Source: Micromonospora sp. WMMD980 (GTDB lineage Bacteria > Actinomycetota > Actinomycetes > Mycobacteriales > Micromonosporaceae). From it: DNA of 64,000 nt. Within the stretch, counting starts at the first letter, position 1. Every line of letters begins with the position of its first letter. The DNA lies in the NCBI RefSeq assembly GCF_029626035.1, contig NZ_JARUBE010000003.1, positions 1,054,001 through 1,118,000 of the forward strand, written 5' to 3'. This document shows positions 34,255-43,579 of this stretch, piece after piece. A program made the position numbers and the translations under genes. The notes below the pieces were generated by a model. It ran no database searches, was not told the DNA's origin, and saw only the letters and a program-made list of their open reading frames with translations.

Positions 34255-35721
34255 CTACCGCGACGTCTGCCGGGCGGGTCCGGCGCCGGTGGCGTCGCCC
34301 GGCGTGTCGTCGACGAGGCGGTGGCGGGTCCAGGCGTGTCGACGCCACCGGTGCGTGAACAGGGCGGCCTTGGTGGCTTCGGCGGCGAGCAGGGCGATCC
34401 AGACTCCGGCGACGCCGAGGTCGAGGGTGGGCAGCGGGAGGTTGCCGGGCGGGGGTACGAGGAGCACGGACAGCGGGACCATGATGAGCGCGGTGGTGCC
34501 GATGGAGATGGCGACCGGGATGTTGACGTCGCCGGCGGAGCGCAGGGAGCCGAACAGGATGGTGGCGACGGCCTGGCAGGGTTGGGTGAGGATGCCGATG
34601 AGCATCAGCAGCCGTACGGTGGTCACGACGTCGGCGTTGGCGTTGAACAGGGCGAGCAGGGGGTCGGTGGCGGCCCAGAGCGCGATGGCGGCGGCGGTGC
34701 TCCAGAGGGCGGCCCAGCCGGCGTTGCGCAGGGCGCGTCGGCGGGCGGTGGTGTGGTCGTCGGCGCCCTTGTCGTAGCCGATGAGGATTTCATTGCCCTG
34801 GGCGAGGGCGAGCACGACGATGGTGACGAAGCCGGAGAGGGTCAGCGCGTAGGAGCGGCCGAGCACGGCGGACACGCCGAGCAGGGCGACGGTGGCGACG
34901 ACGCCGAGTTGTGCCAGGTCGTAGGCGATGTTCTCGCCGACGGAGGGGGCCGACAGGCGCAGCAGGGTGCGGACCGGGCGGCGCCACGCGCGGGCGGATA
35001 GGCGTAGCACGCTGAACCCGAGTCGGCGGCGGATGACCCAGGTGACCAGCAGGACGCCGAGGACCCGGACGATGACGGTGCTCAGCGCCGCGCCGAGGAC
35101 GTCCAGCCTCGGCAGCCCGAACGCGCCGAACAGCAGTCCGTACTCGAGGAACAGGTAGGCGATGTTGGCGAGCACGCCGAGGACGAGAATCTCCACGGTG
35201 TGCCCGTAGGCGCGCAGGACGGCGGTAGCGGCCACCAGGTAGCTGTTGAAGATCATGGCCGCGCCGACGGTCCAGACGTAGACCACCGTGTCGCGGCGGA
35301 TCTCGGCGGGGGTGTTGACCGCGTCGACCAGCAGCGGGGCGAGGATCACCAGGGCGAGGGCGATGAGCGCGCCGACGGCGGTGTTGCCGACGACGGCGAC
35401 GGCGGAGCTGCGTCGGGCGCTGTCCAGATCGCCCTTGCCGAGGTATTGGGCGACCAGGACGAGCGCGCCGATGCTGAGCAGGGTGGACAGGTCGTAGCCG
35501 ACGCCGAGGATCTGGTTGGCGATGCTGACCGCGGCGTTGAGCTGTTCGGAGTGGGCGCTGAGCAGGATCGTGTCGACGAAGCTGGTGGCCAGGGCGAGGA
35601 AGCTGACCAGCAGCAGCGGCCAGCTCAGCCGCAGCAGGCCCTTGCGCCGGTAGGGGGTGGCGGCGGCCGGGTCGTCGCCGGTGGTGGCGGATGGCCGGGT
35701 CGCGTCGTCGATGTCGGTCAC
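34255..35721 (-). CDS. MATE-family efflux transporter (probable siderophore exporter)
   Basis: 488 residues from GTG 35721, overlapping the SIP stop (GTGA). About 12 helices; GLLRLSWPLLLVSFLALATSFVDTILL and the repeat LLRLSAPSVGENIAYDLAQLG give the two MATE halves. Coupled to a siderophore-interacting reductase downstream of an iron box, it most likely exports the NIS product, replacing the more usual MFS exporter. It runs in the same direction as the synthetase operon. Confidence 0.9.
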   Translation of the reverse strand: MTDIDDATRPSATTGDDPAAATPYRRKGLLRLSWPLLLVSFLALATSFVDTILLSAHSEQLNAAVSIANQILGVGYDLSTLLSIGALVLVAQYLGKGDLDSARRSSAVAVVGNTAVGALIALALVILAPLLVDAVNTPAEIRRDTVVYVWTVGAAMIFNSYLVAATAVLRAYGHTVEILVLGVLANIAYLFLEYGLLFGAFGLPRLDVLGAALSTVIVRVLGVLLVTWVIRRRLGFSVLRLSARAWRRPVRTLLRLSAPSVGENIAYDLAQLGVVATVALLGVSAVLGRSYALTLSGFVTIVVLALAQGNEILIGYDKGADDHTTARRRALRNAGWAALWSTAAAIALWAATDPLLALFNANADVVTTVRLLMLIGILTQPCQAVATILFGSLRSAGDVNIPVAISIGTTALIMVPLSVLLVPPPGNLPLPTLDLGVAGVWIALLAAEATKAALFTHRWRRHAWTRHRLVDDTPGDATGAGPARQTSR

Positions 35722-36572
35722 CGGTGCCGTCCGATCAGGTGGCCGAGGCGGTGCAGCACCTGGCCGGCGAGGGAGGTGGAGTGGTGGCGGGCGGTGCCGC
35801 GCCGCCAGTAGCCGGAGATCGTGCTCTGGTCCGGGCCGATGCCGTGGCGGCGGGCCCAGGCCCGCACCGGCTTGAGCGTCTCGGCCTCGCCGGCGGCGAA
35901 CACGAAGGTGTGGGTGTCGGTCGGGAGCGGGACAGCCTCGGCGAGGTCGGCCAGCAGTCGGGTGGTGCCGGCGGGCGCGCCGTGCCGGTGCAGCCAGGTC
36001 AACGTCGACCCGTCCGGCACGCTCACGTCCTGTTCGTCGTCGGGGCCGCCGACCTCGATCGCGGCGACGGCGCGGGCGGACGGGGGCAGGTTCTCCAGCC
36101 ATCGGGTGATCGCGGGAAGGGCGGTCTCGTCGCCGAGCAGGACGTGGTGACCGAACTCGACCGGGATGATCCGCGCCGGACGGGGCCCGACCAGCCAGAT
36201 CGTGCTACCCAGCGGCGCCTGCCGCGCCCAGTCCGAGCCGAGACCACTGCCGTGCAACACCACGTCGATGTCCAACTCCCCGCGCACCGGGTCGAAGCGG
36301 CGCACGGTGTACTCCCGCCCGGGCGGAAACGGCCGCGGCCACCGCAACCGGCCGCCGTCGAGGACCGGCGGGCGGGTCCGGCCGGTCTCCGGATCCGGAA
36401 AGACCAGCTTGACGTGCTCATCGGGCAGATGACTCTCAAAACCGGCGAGCTGCGGACCACCCAGGGTGACCCGCATCATCCTCGGGGTGAGCGGACTTCG
36501 CTGCAGGACCACCAGTTCCCGCAATCTCAACGGCCGGTCGACGTCCCTCGCACGGGGTGGTTCGTTCGTCAT
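35718..36572 (-). CDS. Siderophore-interacting protein (FAD-linked ferric-siderophore reductase)
   Basis: 284 residues from ATG 36572, behind TGAGGA; ATG 36578 would leave no spacing. MRVTLGGPQLAGFESHLPDEHVKLVFP and REYTVRRFDPVRGELDIDVVLHG form the FAD-binding barrel with RxYT(V)R; FVFAAGEAETLKPVRAWAR and GYWRRG end the NAD(P)-binding part (ViuB/SIP family). It releases iron from the imported siderophore by reduction. A partial iron box lies upstream. Confidence 0.94.
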   Translation of the reverse strand: MTNEPPRARDVDRPLRLRELVVLQRSPLTPRMMRVTLGGPQLAGFESHLPDEHVKLVFPDPETGRTRPPVLDGGRLRWPRPFPPGREYTVRRFDPVRGELDIDVVLHGSGLGSDWARQAPLGSTIWLVGPRPARIIPVEFGHHVLLGDETALPAITRWLENLPPSARAVAAIEVGGPDDEQDVSVPDGSTLTWLHRHGAPAGTTRLLADLAEAVPLPTDTHTFVFAAGEAETLKPVRAWARRHGIGPDQSTISGYWRRGTARHHSTSLAGQVLHRLGHLIGRHR

Positions 36573-36613
36573 GCCCATTCCTCACGCAATTCGACCGGCA
36601 ACGCACCCAGCAA

Positions 36614-36632
36614 GGAAGGGTAGCCTAAGTTT
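36614..36632. promoter_or_regulatory. Partial iron box upstream of the SIP/MATE genes
   Basis: GGAAGGGTAGCCTAAGTTT contains AGGGTAGCCTAA, matching the core and one arm of the iron box. The other arm is degenerate. It is about 42 bases upstream of ATG 36572. Confidence 0.6.
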
Positions 36633-36756
36633 CTCGGTAATCGGCGGCTGGGCGGCCCGGTGCCGAAGCCGGGATCCCGACCGATGCCCGACCGAAGACG
36701 ATCGCGGCTGCGCCCCGCCCGGCGCCACCCGCACGATCACCCGGGGACCACCACGA

Positions 36757-37614
36757 TCATCCGGAGAGCAGTTCGCAAACGCAGGTGGAGGTCGTAGATC
36801 GCGACGGTTGATCGGGGGACCGGGCGGCTCGGAACGCCTCCGCCAGCAGCGCGCGCAGTCCTTCGGCGAGGCCGGCGCCCTCGACGACGCGGCGGGGGAA
36901 CGCCAGCCGCACGTCGGTGTGCCACTGCGGCGCTTCGGCGCGAAGGATGACGCCGTCGGCGTCGAGGGCGACCGGTAGGACTCGCGCCGACCTGGCCCGC
37001 AACGCCGGGTCGAGCAGCATCGCGAGCTGGTCGACGAGGTCACGGTGCCGTCCGGTGAGGTGATGCAGGTGTGCGGCTTCCTCGCCGGCGATGGGGTCGG
37101 CCCGCGCGGCGCGGTAGGCGTCGGTGTCCACGGTCCACTCGTCGTGGTCGCGCGTGAGGCGGACGCGGTTCGGTTCGACGGTCCACAGCGCTACCGGAGG
37201 CAGGGCGAGCAGTGACATGACGGTGTCGGCGTCGCACAGGTCCAGGCTCGCCGGATCGAATGGTCGTGCCGTACCCAGGATCCGCAGTCTGGCCCGTACC
37301 CGCGACCGCGTCGCCACGGGGATGAGGTGTGTCACGTCGACCTGCACCACTTCTGCTCGACCGCGGGCGGCGACCAAGAGGCCCCCGGTCCTGCTCATCG
37401 CGTCCACGGCGAGGACCACCGTGCCGTCGGGCAGGACGGCGTGCGACGCGGTCAGGTCGACAGCGGCATCATCGACTGCGAGGCGCAGCGAAGTGGCGGC
37501 GGACAGAGCGGAGCGCGCCACGACGGCGGCGTCGTGCCCGTCCGCCGCCGACGCGTCGGTGTCGTGGGGCGGGTGTGCCAGGTCCGTCGGCCGCCCGGCG
37601 GGGTGGAGCGCCAT
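36757..37614 (-). CDS. DUF2470-domain protein
   Basis: 285 residues from ATG 37614, preceded by GAGGGGA; ATG 37632 has no ribosome site. The C-terminal third carries the DUF2470 pattern (AHLHHLTGRHRDLV ... GVILRAEAPQWHTDVRLAFPRRV), found in haem-utilisation (HugZ-like) proteins and alone in actinobacteria. The N-terminal part resembles a split-barrel flavin/haem-binding fold (RLAVDDAAVDLTASHAVLPDG). An iron box upstream makes iron-starvation expression likely. Enzymatic role unknown. Confidence 0.8.
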   Translation of the reverse strand: MALHPAGRPTDLAHPPHDTDASAADGHDAAVVARSALSAATSLRLAVDDAAVDLTASHAVLPDGTVVLAVDAMSRTGGLLVAARGRAEVVQVDVTHLIPVATRSRVRARLRILGTARPFDPASLDLCDADTVMSLLALPPVALWTVEPNRVRLTRDHDEWTVDTDAYRAARADPIAGEEAAHLHHLTGRHRDLVDQLAMLLDPALRARSARVLPVALDADGVILRAEAPQWHTDVRLAFPRRVVEGAGLAEGLRALLAEAFRAARSPDQPSRSTTSTCVCELLSG

Positions 37615-37671
37615 GTCAGTCCCCTCGGCCATGAAGGTGCGGGTTTAGTTCGGCCCAGGGATCTGACAGTA

Positions 37672-37690
37672 GTAGGTAAGGCTTACCTTG
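37672..37690. promoter_or_regulatory. Iron box upstream of the DUF2470 gene
   Basis: GTAGGTAAGGCTTACCTTG, a palindromic DtxR-family site (TAGGTAAG / CTTACCT) 58 bases before ATG 37614. It also abuts the end of the DUF1540 gene. Confidence 0.85.
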
Positions 37691-37719
37691 CCAAGTCGTC
37701 GACTGTCCGGCCGGCCTGG

Positions 37720-38016
37720 TCAGGCGGGCTGGTAGGTGAGGCAGTCGCTGGCGGTGGCGCTGGGGCCGACGGTGATGGACTCGGCGGTGCAGGCGAGATT
37801 GGTGTTGTAGACGCACTCGGATCGCGCGCAGGCGCCGACGGATCCGGTGACCTCGGCGATGCCGCCCTGCACCGACGACTCGACGAAGGTCGCACAGGAG
37901 GCGGCCGAGCCCGCCGCCGCGACGGTGATCGCCGGGGCGTGGCAGCCGTTGTCGTTGAAACTGCATGCGGTCGCGGCACACTGGCGGACGGGCGGTGACT
38001 GCAACAGGGTCTTCAT
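37720..38016 (-). CDS. Cys-rich DUF1540 protein with two repeats
   Basis: 98 residues; GGAGGC precedes ATG 38016. Two tandem DUF1540 units: CAATACSFNDNGCHAPAITV and CARSECVYNTNLACTAESITV, each with the CxxxxC-N-C pattern and a later single Cys. About ten Cys in a small soluble protein without a signal peptide. The fold is thought to bind metal; function is unknown. Two overlapping iron boxes lie upstream, so it is probably an iron-starvation protein. Confidence 0.88.
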   Translation of the reverse strand: MKTLLQSPPVRQCAATACSFNDNGCHAPAITVAAAGSAASCATFVESSVQGGIAEVTGSVGACARSECVYNTNLACTAESITVGPSATASDCLTYQPA

Positions 38017-38207
38017 GACGCCTCCATGCTCTCGCGGCGGGCAGTCCCGCCGTGTCGATCGGTCGCTTCTTTGTTGTTGCCCGGGCGGGAGGAGATAAAC
38101 CCCCGCACCCACGGCGTCATACAACGCATTGCCAATGACGCGACGATAGCAATGGGCGGTAAAAGGATCGGCGCGACGCGCACGGGTAACTCTTTCGAGA
38201 AGTTTGG

Positions 38208-38241
38208 ATAAGTAAGCCTTACCTTTGTAAGTCTTACCTAT
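38208..38241. promoter_or_regulatory. Double iron box upstream of the DUF1540 gene
   Basis: Two adjacent DtxR-type sites: ATAAGTAAGCCTTACCTTT (38208-38226) and CTTTGTAAGTCTTACCTAT (38223-38241), with centres 15 bases apart. They lie about 190 bases before ATG 38016, implying a long leader or an unseen promoter closer in. Confidence 0.8.
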
Positions 38242-38441
38242 CTTTGCAATACGCGACCGGGTGGCAACGTGAATCGCGAGATTGCGGGATTCGAGTGCTC
38301 GCAGCGTGGTTCCGCATTGCGGCCGATGGCACGGTGGGGGTGTCACGCGACTCCCGGCGCGGCCGGCCCCACTGCCTTGTCGCCGATTGCGCGTTGGGCT
38401 GGGGTGATGCACCGAAGGCGGGGCTACCGGCCGCTACCGGC

Positions 38442-38732
38442 TCAGCCGAGCGAGGCACGGGCCTGCTCAAGGCTGAGCACCATCCCGCACCGCCGCGCCA
38501 CGTAGCGCAGCGCGGCGAGGTGGTCGGCGCGCGTGAAGTCGGCCACCGCGTCGCCGACCACGAATGCCTGGATGCCCCGCATGAAGGCGTCGCACGCCGT
38601 CGCCGCGACCCCGATGTGCGCGTAGATGCCGGTGATCAGCAGTTGGTCACGGTCGCCGAGCAGGTCGCCGAACGTGCTGTCGACGAAGGCGCTGTAGCGG
38701 CGTTTCTCCACCACTGCCACGCCCGCAGACAC
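38442..38732 (-). pseudogene. Isochorismatase (PhzD/EntB-like), 5'-truncated
   Basis: Only the C-terminal half of an isochorismatase remains: [52 protein letters not shown]. The Lys-Tyr segment and the GxxAHxG segment are intact, but the N-terminal ~110 residues with the catalytic Asp are missing. The break lies about 35 bases before the start of the TetR gene. GTG 38732 could start a 96-residue product, probably inactive. Confidence 0.8.
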
Positions 38733-38767
38733 GAGCGCGCCGCCGCCCCCCGGATAGGGTGTCCGGC

Positions 38768-39223
38768 ATGGGGTACCGGCCGTCGCTGAGCCGTGAGGCG
38801 ATCGCCGCGGCCGGCCTGCGTCTGGTCGAGACCCGGGGTGCGGAGGCGCTGTCGATGCGCCGGCTCGCGGGGGAGCTCGGCTGTTCACCGATGGCGCTGT
38901 ACCGTCACGTGTCGGACAAGCGGGAACTGTTGGTGCTCGTGTTGGAGCAGGTGGCGGCCGGCATCGAGCTTCCCGAGCCGGTCGGTTCCCCGCGGCAGCG
39001 GCTGGTGGAGCTGTTCGGCGGTCTCTACGACTACCTGCGGGTGCACGCCTGCCTCGATATGCAGGCGTTCACCACCTTCTCGAAGGTCGTCACCGCTACA
39101 ACGCCGCTTACCAGGAGCAGACGCCGACGATCTTTGCGTGGGTCGCTCACCTCGGCTGCTGCGGCGGACCCGGCGCTGACCCTGTGGCAGCGGAATCCGG
39201 CGGGTAGGCGTGGCTCCATCTGA
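38768..39223 (+). pseudogene. TetR-family regulator with a disrupted C-terminus
   Basis: N-terminal TetR helix-turn-helix is intact ([28 protein letters not shown], then [21 protein letters not shown]). After about residue 105 the sequence becomes Arg/Ser-rich (RSRRRRSLRGS) and the ligand-binding domain is lost. Another frame reads RYNAAYQEQTPTIFAW there, so a frameshift or recombination joined unrelated DNA. Total 152 residues instead of ~200. Confidence 0.65.
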
Positions 39224-39398
39224 GCTGCCCTGCAAGAGACAGCGAGGGCCGGCACGATCATTGCCGAGCCGGGACGCCGGGCCATGTGGGTTCAGAGCCA
39301 GTGAGCACCGAGGATTCGCGCGAGAAGGACGTCGTGCTCCTGGTGGCTCGCGGCCGCTGCGGCAGCGAGCGCGTGGGACTGTTCACCTTCGCGCGGCC

Positions 39399-39563
39399 CG
39401 GGCCGGGGTGCAGCCGGCGGGTGACGTCGAGTCCGGCATCACCGCCGCCGACGACGTGCTCCACCTGGTAGCGCTGACCATCGTCCTCTCCATCTTGGCG
39501 CATTCCTCGACCGACGTCCTGGTCGCCAGGGCTTTCGACGGTGCCGGCGAGACACCCGGTTGA
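39399..39563 (+). pseudogene. Remnant of a cation/proton antiporter (C-terminal fragment)
   Basis: An open frame without a proper start encodes ITAADDVLHLVALTIVLSIL followed by AHSSTDVLVARAFD, which resembles the last helix and tail of CPA1-type Na+/H+ antiporters. The rest of the gene is absent. Confidence 0.5.
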
Positions 39564-39866
39564 CATGGCGTGCTGCGCCGGATCCGCTGGGCCCGACGCG
39601 CGACGTGAGTTCGGCACGGCGAGCCGGTCCCGTGCCCGGTAAGGGCCGCGTTACGTCCGCTGGCGGCGACGGTGTCGTTCCCGACAGCGATCTCACTGAC
39701 GCTCCGACATCGGGCAGCGCCGCGCGTCGACCACCGCGAGGGCCCGAAGCCGAGGACCCCGTGCGGAACGGTGGTTGACCGGCATGCCTGATAGGTTGAT
39801 CTCAGGTGTGCCGGGAAGCCTGGTCGGCGTCGCGGTGACGGCTGACCAGAACCGGAGAGGCGCCTC
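39564..39866. other. Intergenic stretch with no supported gene
   Basis: 303 bases before the ArsB/NhaD-like gene. Nothing recognisable in any frame; presumably carries the promoter of that gene. Confidence 0.55.
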
Positions 39867-41156
39867 ATGAGCACCCTGGCCTGGATGGCGGTGGTCGTGT
39901 TCGCCGCCGCCTACGTCCTCATCGCCACCGAAAAGATCGACCGGGTGACGGTGGCGGTGGGCGGTGCGTCGATCATGCTGGCGATCGGGGCGACCGATGC
40001 CGAGCACGCGTTCTTCTCCGAAGAGGCGGGGATCGACTGGAACGTCATCTTCCTGCTGCTGGGCATGATGCTGATCGTCGGCGTGCTGAAACGGACCGGT
40101 CTGTTCGAGTACCTGGCGATCTGGAGCGCCAAGAAGGCGCGGGGCCGGCCATTCCCGATCATGGTGATCCTGGTGGTCGTGACCGCCGTGGTGTCGGCGG
40201 CGCTGGACAACGTCACCACGGTGCTGCTGGTGGCGCCGGTGACGCTGCTGGTCTGCGAGCGGCTCGACGTGCCGCCGATCCCCTTTCTGATCGCCGAGGT
40301 GATGGCGTCCAACATCGGTGGCGCGGCCACCCTGGTGGGCGATCCCCCGAACATCATCATCGCCAGCCGGTCGGGGTTGAGCTTCACCGATTTCCTGAAC
40401 GTCATGGCCCCGCTGGTGCTGATCGTGCTCGTCGTGTTCGTCGGCCTGTGCCGGATCATGTTCCGCCGGGCGTTCCGGTATGACGCCGAGCGTGCCGCGC
40501 GGGTGATGGCGCTGCGCGAGGCGGACGCGATTCGCGACCGCCGCCTCGTGGTGATCAGCCTGGTGGTCCTCGGCGCGGTGCTGCTCGCGTTCAGCCTGCA
40601 CACCGTGCTGCACCTGGAGCCGTCGGTGGTGGCGCTGCTCGGTGGGCTGCTGCTGCTGGTGTTGTCCCGGCTGGACGCGGGCGAGGTGGCCAAGGACGTC
40701 GAGTGGCCGACGCTGGTGTTCTTCGCCGGCCTGTTCGTCATGGTCGGCGCCCTGGTGGCCACCGGGGTGATCGACAGCATCGCCCGGTCGGCGACCGAGG
40801 CCGTCGAGGGCAAGCTCTGGCCGGCGACCCTGTTGCTGTTGTGGGCGTCGGCGGGGTTGTCGGCGATCGTGGACAACATTCCGTACGTGGCGACGATGAG
40901 CCCGATCGTGAGCGAGTTGGTGAACGCCGAGGGCGGGCTCGACAAGGCTCAGGTGCTGTGGTGGGCGCTCGCCATCGGCGCTGACTTCGGCGGCAACGCC
41001 ACTGCCGTGGGCGCCTCGGCGAACGTGGTGGTGCTCGGCATCGCGGACCGGGCCGGGCACAAGATCACGTTCTGGGGGTTCACCAAGTACGGCCTGATCG
41101 TGACCGTGATATCGGTGGCGATCGCGGTGCCGTACCTGTGGCTGCGGTTCTTCTGA
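39867..41156 (+). CDS. ArsB/NhaD-type (IT superfamily) ion transporter
   Basis: 429 residues, about 11-12 helices. The two half-site motifs are TAVVSAALDNVTTVLLVAPV and SAGLSAIVDNIPYVATMSPI, with GGAATLVGDPPN and GGNATAVGASANVV as the paired re-entrant loops. This is the NhaD/ArsB/P-protein family, which moves Na+ or oxyanions. With the convergent CBS and NhaA genes it looks like an ion-homeostasis group, favouring Na+/H+ exchange over arsenite; no other ars gene is adjacent. Confidence 0.92.
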   Translation: MSTLAWMAVVVFAAAYVLIATEKIDRVTVAVGGASIMLAIGATDAEHAFFSEEAGIDWNVIFLLLGMMLIVGVLKRTGLFEYLAIWSAKKARGRPFPIMVILVVVTAVVSAALDNVTTVLLVAPVTLLVCERLDVPPIPFLIAEVMASNIGGAATLVGDPPNIIIASRSGLSFTDFLNVMAPLVLIVLVVFVGLCRIMFRRAFRYDAERAARVMALREADAIRDRRLVVISLVVLGAVLLAFSLHTVLHLEPSVVALLGGLLLLVLSRLDAGEVAKDVEWPTLVFFAGLFVMVGALVATGVIDSIARSATEAVEGKLWPATLLLLWASAGLSAIVDNIPYVATMSPIVSELVNAEGGLDKAQVLWWALAIGADFGGNATAVGASANVVVLGIADRAGHKITFWGFTKYGLIVTVISVAIAVPYLWLRFF

Positions 41157-41159
41157 CGC

Positions 41160-41606
41160 TCAGGTGCCGAGGATCCGGTCGAGCAGCCCGTCGAGGGTGA
41201 TGGCCCCGGTCATCACCCGGTCGCGGTCCACGACCGCGACCAGCGGCACGTTCGTCCGGGCCATCACCGAGGCGACCTCGAGCAGGGTGGCGTCGGCGCT
41301 GACCGCCGGCAGACCCGGACGGTTGCGGGGGAGCAGGTCCGCGACGGTGCGGTTACCGATCCCCGCCAGGACCACATCGGCGGCGGCCTCGTCGATCACC
41401 CGCGCCAGCGCCGGATCGTCCTGACAGTAGGACGGCAGCGCCATCCGCAGCACCTGCGTGCCGGCCAGCACCGTCGACGGGCGGCCTGCGGTGTCCACCA
41501 CGATCAGGCCGGGCAGATCCTGCGCGGCCAGGATTCGGGCGGCCTCTCGGGCCGGCATGTCCTCGGTGACGGTGTCCATGGAGATCGCCACATCGCTAGC
41601 GCGCAT
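41160..41606 (-). CDS. CBS-domain protein
   Basis: 148 residues from ATG 41606. Two CBS motifs: MDTVTEDMPAREAARILAAQDLPGLIVVD and VSADATLLEVASVMARTNVPLVAVVDRDRVMTGAITLDGLL. Such stand-alone pairs bind adenine nucleotides and regulate partner transporters or enzymes. Its stop lies four bases from the end of the ArsB/NhaD-like gene; it probably follows nhaA on the same transcript. Confidence 0.9.
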   Translation of the reverse strand: MRASDVAISMDTVTEDMPAREAARILAAQDLPGLIVVDTAGRPSTVLAGTQVLRMALPSYCQDDPALARVIDEAAADVVLAGIGNRTVADLLPRNRPGLPAVSADATLLEVASVMARTNVPLVAVVDRDRVMTGAITLDGLLDRILGT

Positions 41607-41678
41607 GCCCCGACGATACGCTCGGGGCAACGCGCTGATCGCACCGATGTCGCATGGGCGGCTCCACTCGCGGTGGAC

Positions 41679-42962
41679 CTATCTCTGGTAGACGTCGGGA
41701 ACGTCGTCATGGTCATGGTCGACCCGCTCGGCCTCGTAGATCTGCCGGTACGCGCGATTCCGTACCCGCAAGATCATCATGGCGAGGGTGGCGGCGATCA
41801 GGGAGCCTGCCAGCACGGCGATCTTGACCCGGTCGTCGGCGTCGCTACCGATACCGAAGGCGAGTTCGCCGATCAGCAGCGAGACGGTGAAACCGATGCC
41901 GGCCAGCACGGCCAGCCCGGTCACGTCGATCCAGGCCAGCCCTGCGTCCAACCGAGCCCGGGTGAACCGGGCGACGAGCCAGGTCGCCAAGAGGATGCCG
42001 ATCGGTTTGCCGACGACCAAGCCGAGCACGATGCCCACCGCGATCGGGTCGGTGAGCGCCTGCGCGAGGCCGTCGAGCCCGCCGACGGCCACGCCGGCGG
42101 ACATCAGCGCGAACACCGGCACCGCGACGCCGGCCGAGATCGGCCGGAATCGGTGCTCGAAGTGCTCGGCCAGACCCACCCCTGGCCCGGTGCCCCTGGA
42201 ACGCAGCACCGGGACGGCGAAGGCGAGCAGCCCCCCGGCGACGGTGGCGTGCACGCCGGAGGCGTGCACGAGCGCCCAGGTCGCGAACGCCAGTGGCAGG
42301 AGCAGCCACCACAAGCGCACTCGCCGCTGCACCAGCAGCGCGAACACGCCCAGCGGCAGTGCCGCGGCCAGCAACGGCAGCACCGACAGGTGGGCGGTGT
42401 AGAAGACCGCGATGATGACGATCGCCAGCAGGTCGTCCACCACTGCCAGGGTCAGCAGGAAGGTGCGCAGCGCGGTCGGCAGGTGCCGGCCGATCACCGC
42501 CAGTACGGCGAGGGCGAACGCGATGTCGGTGGCGGTCGGTACCGCCCAGCCTTTCAGCGCGCCACCGGAGTTCACTACCGCGTACAGCAGTGCCGGCACG
42601 AGTACGCCGCCGATCGCGGCGGCGACCGGTACCGCGGCTCGGCGCGGATCATGCAGGTCGCCGGCGACGAACTCGCGCTTGAGTTCGAGACCGGCGACGA
42701 AGAAGAAGATCGCCAACAGCCCGTCGGCCGCCCAGGTGGCCAGCGAGAGGTCAAGGTGCAACGCGTGAGGCCCGACGGTAAGCGCCGTCATCGCCTCGTA
42801 GCGGTGCGCCCACGGGGAATTGGCCCAGATCAGCGCCACAGCGGCGGCGATCAGCAGCAGTGCCCCGCCGATCGTCTCCTTGCGCAGCACCTCGGCGATG
42901 CGACTCGCCTCGGCCCAGGAACCGCGGCCGAGGACACGAGGGGGTGACTGCGGGCCGGACAT
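41679..42962 (-). CDS. nhaA: Na+/H+ antiporter NhaA
   Basis: 427 residues from ATG 42962 (GTG 42965 is adjacent). [57 protein letters not shown] (the DD ion-binding pair) and [15 protein letters not shown] are NhaA signatures. Twelve helices expected. The C-terminal tail is charged and His/Asp-rich ([11 protein letters not shown]). It exchanges Na+ for protons in salt or alkaline stress. Confidence 0.97.
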   Translation of the reverse strand: MSGPQSPPRVLGRGSWAEASRIAEVLRKETIGGALLLIAAAVALIWANSPWAHRYEAMTALTVGPHALHLDLSLATWAADGLLAIFFFVAGLELKREFVAGDLHDPRRAAVPVAAAIGGVLVPALLYAVVNSGGALKGWAVPTATDIAFALAVLAVIGRHLPTALRTFLLTLAVVDDLLAIVIIAVFYTAHLSVLPLLAAALPLGVFALLVQRRVRLWWLLLPLAFATWALVHASGVHATVAGGLLAFAVPVLRSRGTGPGVGLAEHFEHRFRPISAGVAVPVFALMSAGVAVGGLDGLAQALTDPIAVGIVLGLVVGKPIGILLATWLVARFTRARLDAGLAWIDVTGLAVLAGIGFTVSLLIGELAFGIGSDADDRVKIAVLAGSLIAATLAMMILRVRNRAYRQIYEAERVDHDHDDVPDVYQR

Positions 42963-43070
42963 CACAGGCGCACCTTTCGCAAAGACTGGTCGGGGTCATC
43001 TGCCGACCAGACTTCCCGGCGCACCGGAACCCATCGTACCGGCAGCCACGCCTGAAACGTTCGCTGCGAC

Positions 43071-43442
43071 CTACGGCCGGCGGTGCCCCTCGTCCCTGCG
43101 CCTCAGCGCGCGCAGGCACCGGTTGCCTGCACCCAGCATCACGGCCATCACGAAGATCGGTGTGAAGCCCCACGGAGACGGAGCCGGTGGCGCGCTGTCG
43201 GCGAGGACACCGACGAACACGCCGACGGCCACGACTGCGACGGCAAGTGACGCACGCCAGTCGCTCAGCGCCGTCGCCAACAGGCCGCAGGCGACCGCCA
43301 TCACCAACACGCGTCCCACCGGGTCTTCGGGAGGAAAGACCACCGCCGCGGCGAACGAAGCCACCACGACACCGAGCGCGCCGGCCGCCAGATCTCGGAT
43401 CAGGACGACCCGGTGAATCTCCGCTTCGTCAGCAACGTTCAC
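43071..43442 (-). CDS. Small four-helix membrane protein
   Basis: 123 residues from GTG 43442, with GGAGAG eight bases upstream. Four hydrophobic segments (LAAGALGVVVASFAAAVVF, VLVMAVACGLLATALS, LAVAVVAVGVFVGVLA, FTPIFVMAVMLGAG) and a basic C-terminus. No family recognised with confidence; it resembles DUF4118-like sensor membrane parts without the kinase. Separated from nhaA by 108 bases. Confidence 0.65.
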   Translation of the reverse strand: MNVADEAEIHRVVLIRDLAAGALGVVVASFAAAVVFPPEDPVGRVLVMAVACGLLATALSDWRASLAVAVVAVGVFVGVLADSAPPAPSPWGFTPIFVMAVMLGAGNRCLRALRRRDEGHRRP

Positions 43443-43579
43443 GGCCTCGGTCTCTCCTCGTGCCCAGCCGGTGCTGCGACGGCCGGGAAGTTGGCTCCAA
43501 CGATACGGTCTTCCCGCCCAAGAAGTCCGCAGAGGTACCCGTGCCGTCACGGCTGCGGTGATCCGGCGCGTCCGTCGGC

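Noticed and set aside
39693..41060. His/Gln-rich minus-strand frame opposite the ArsB/NhaD-like gene
   Set aside because: The His and Gln arise from the reverse complement of Val/Leu/Met codons of a membrane protein; not a metal-binding gene.
41673..42947. Gln/Gly/His-rich plus-strand frame opposite nhaA
   Set aside because: Same artefact as above; NhaA motifs on the minus strand are unambiguous.
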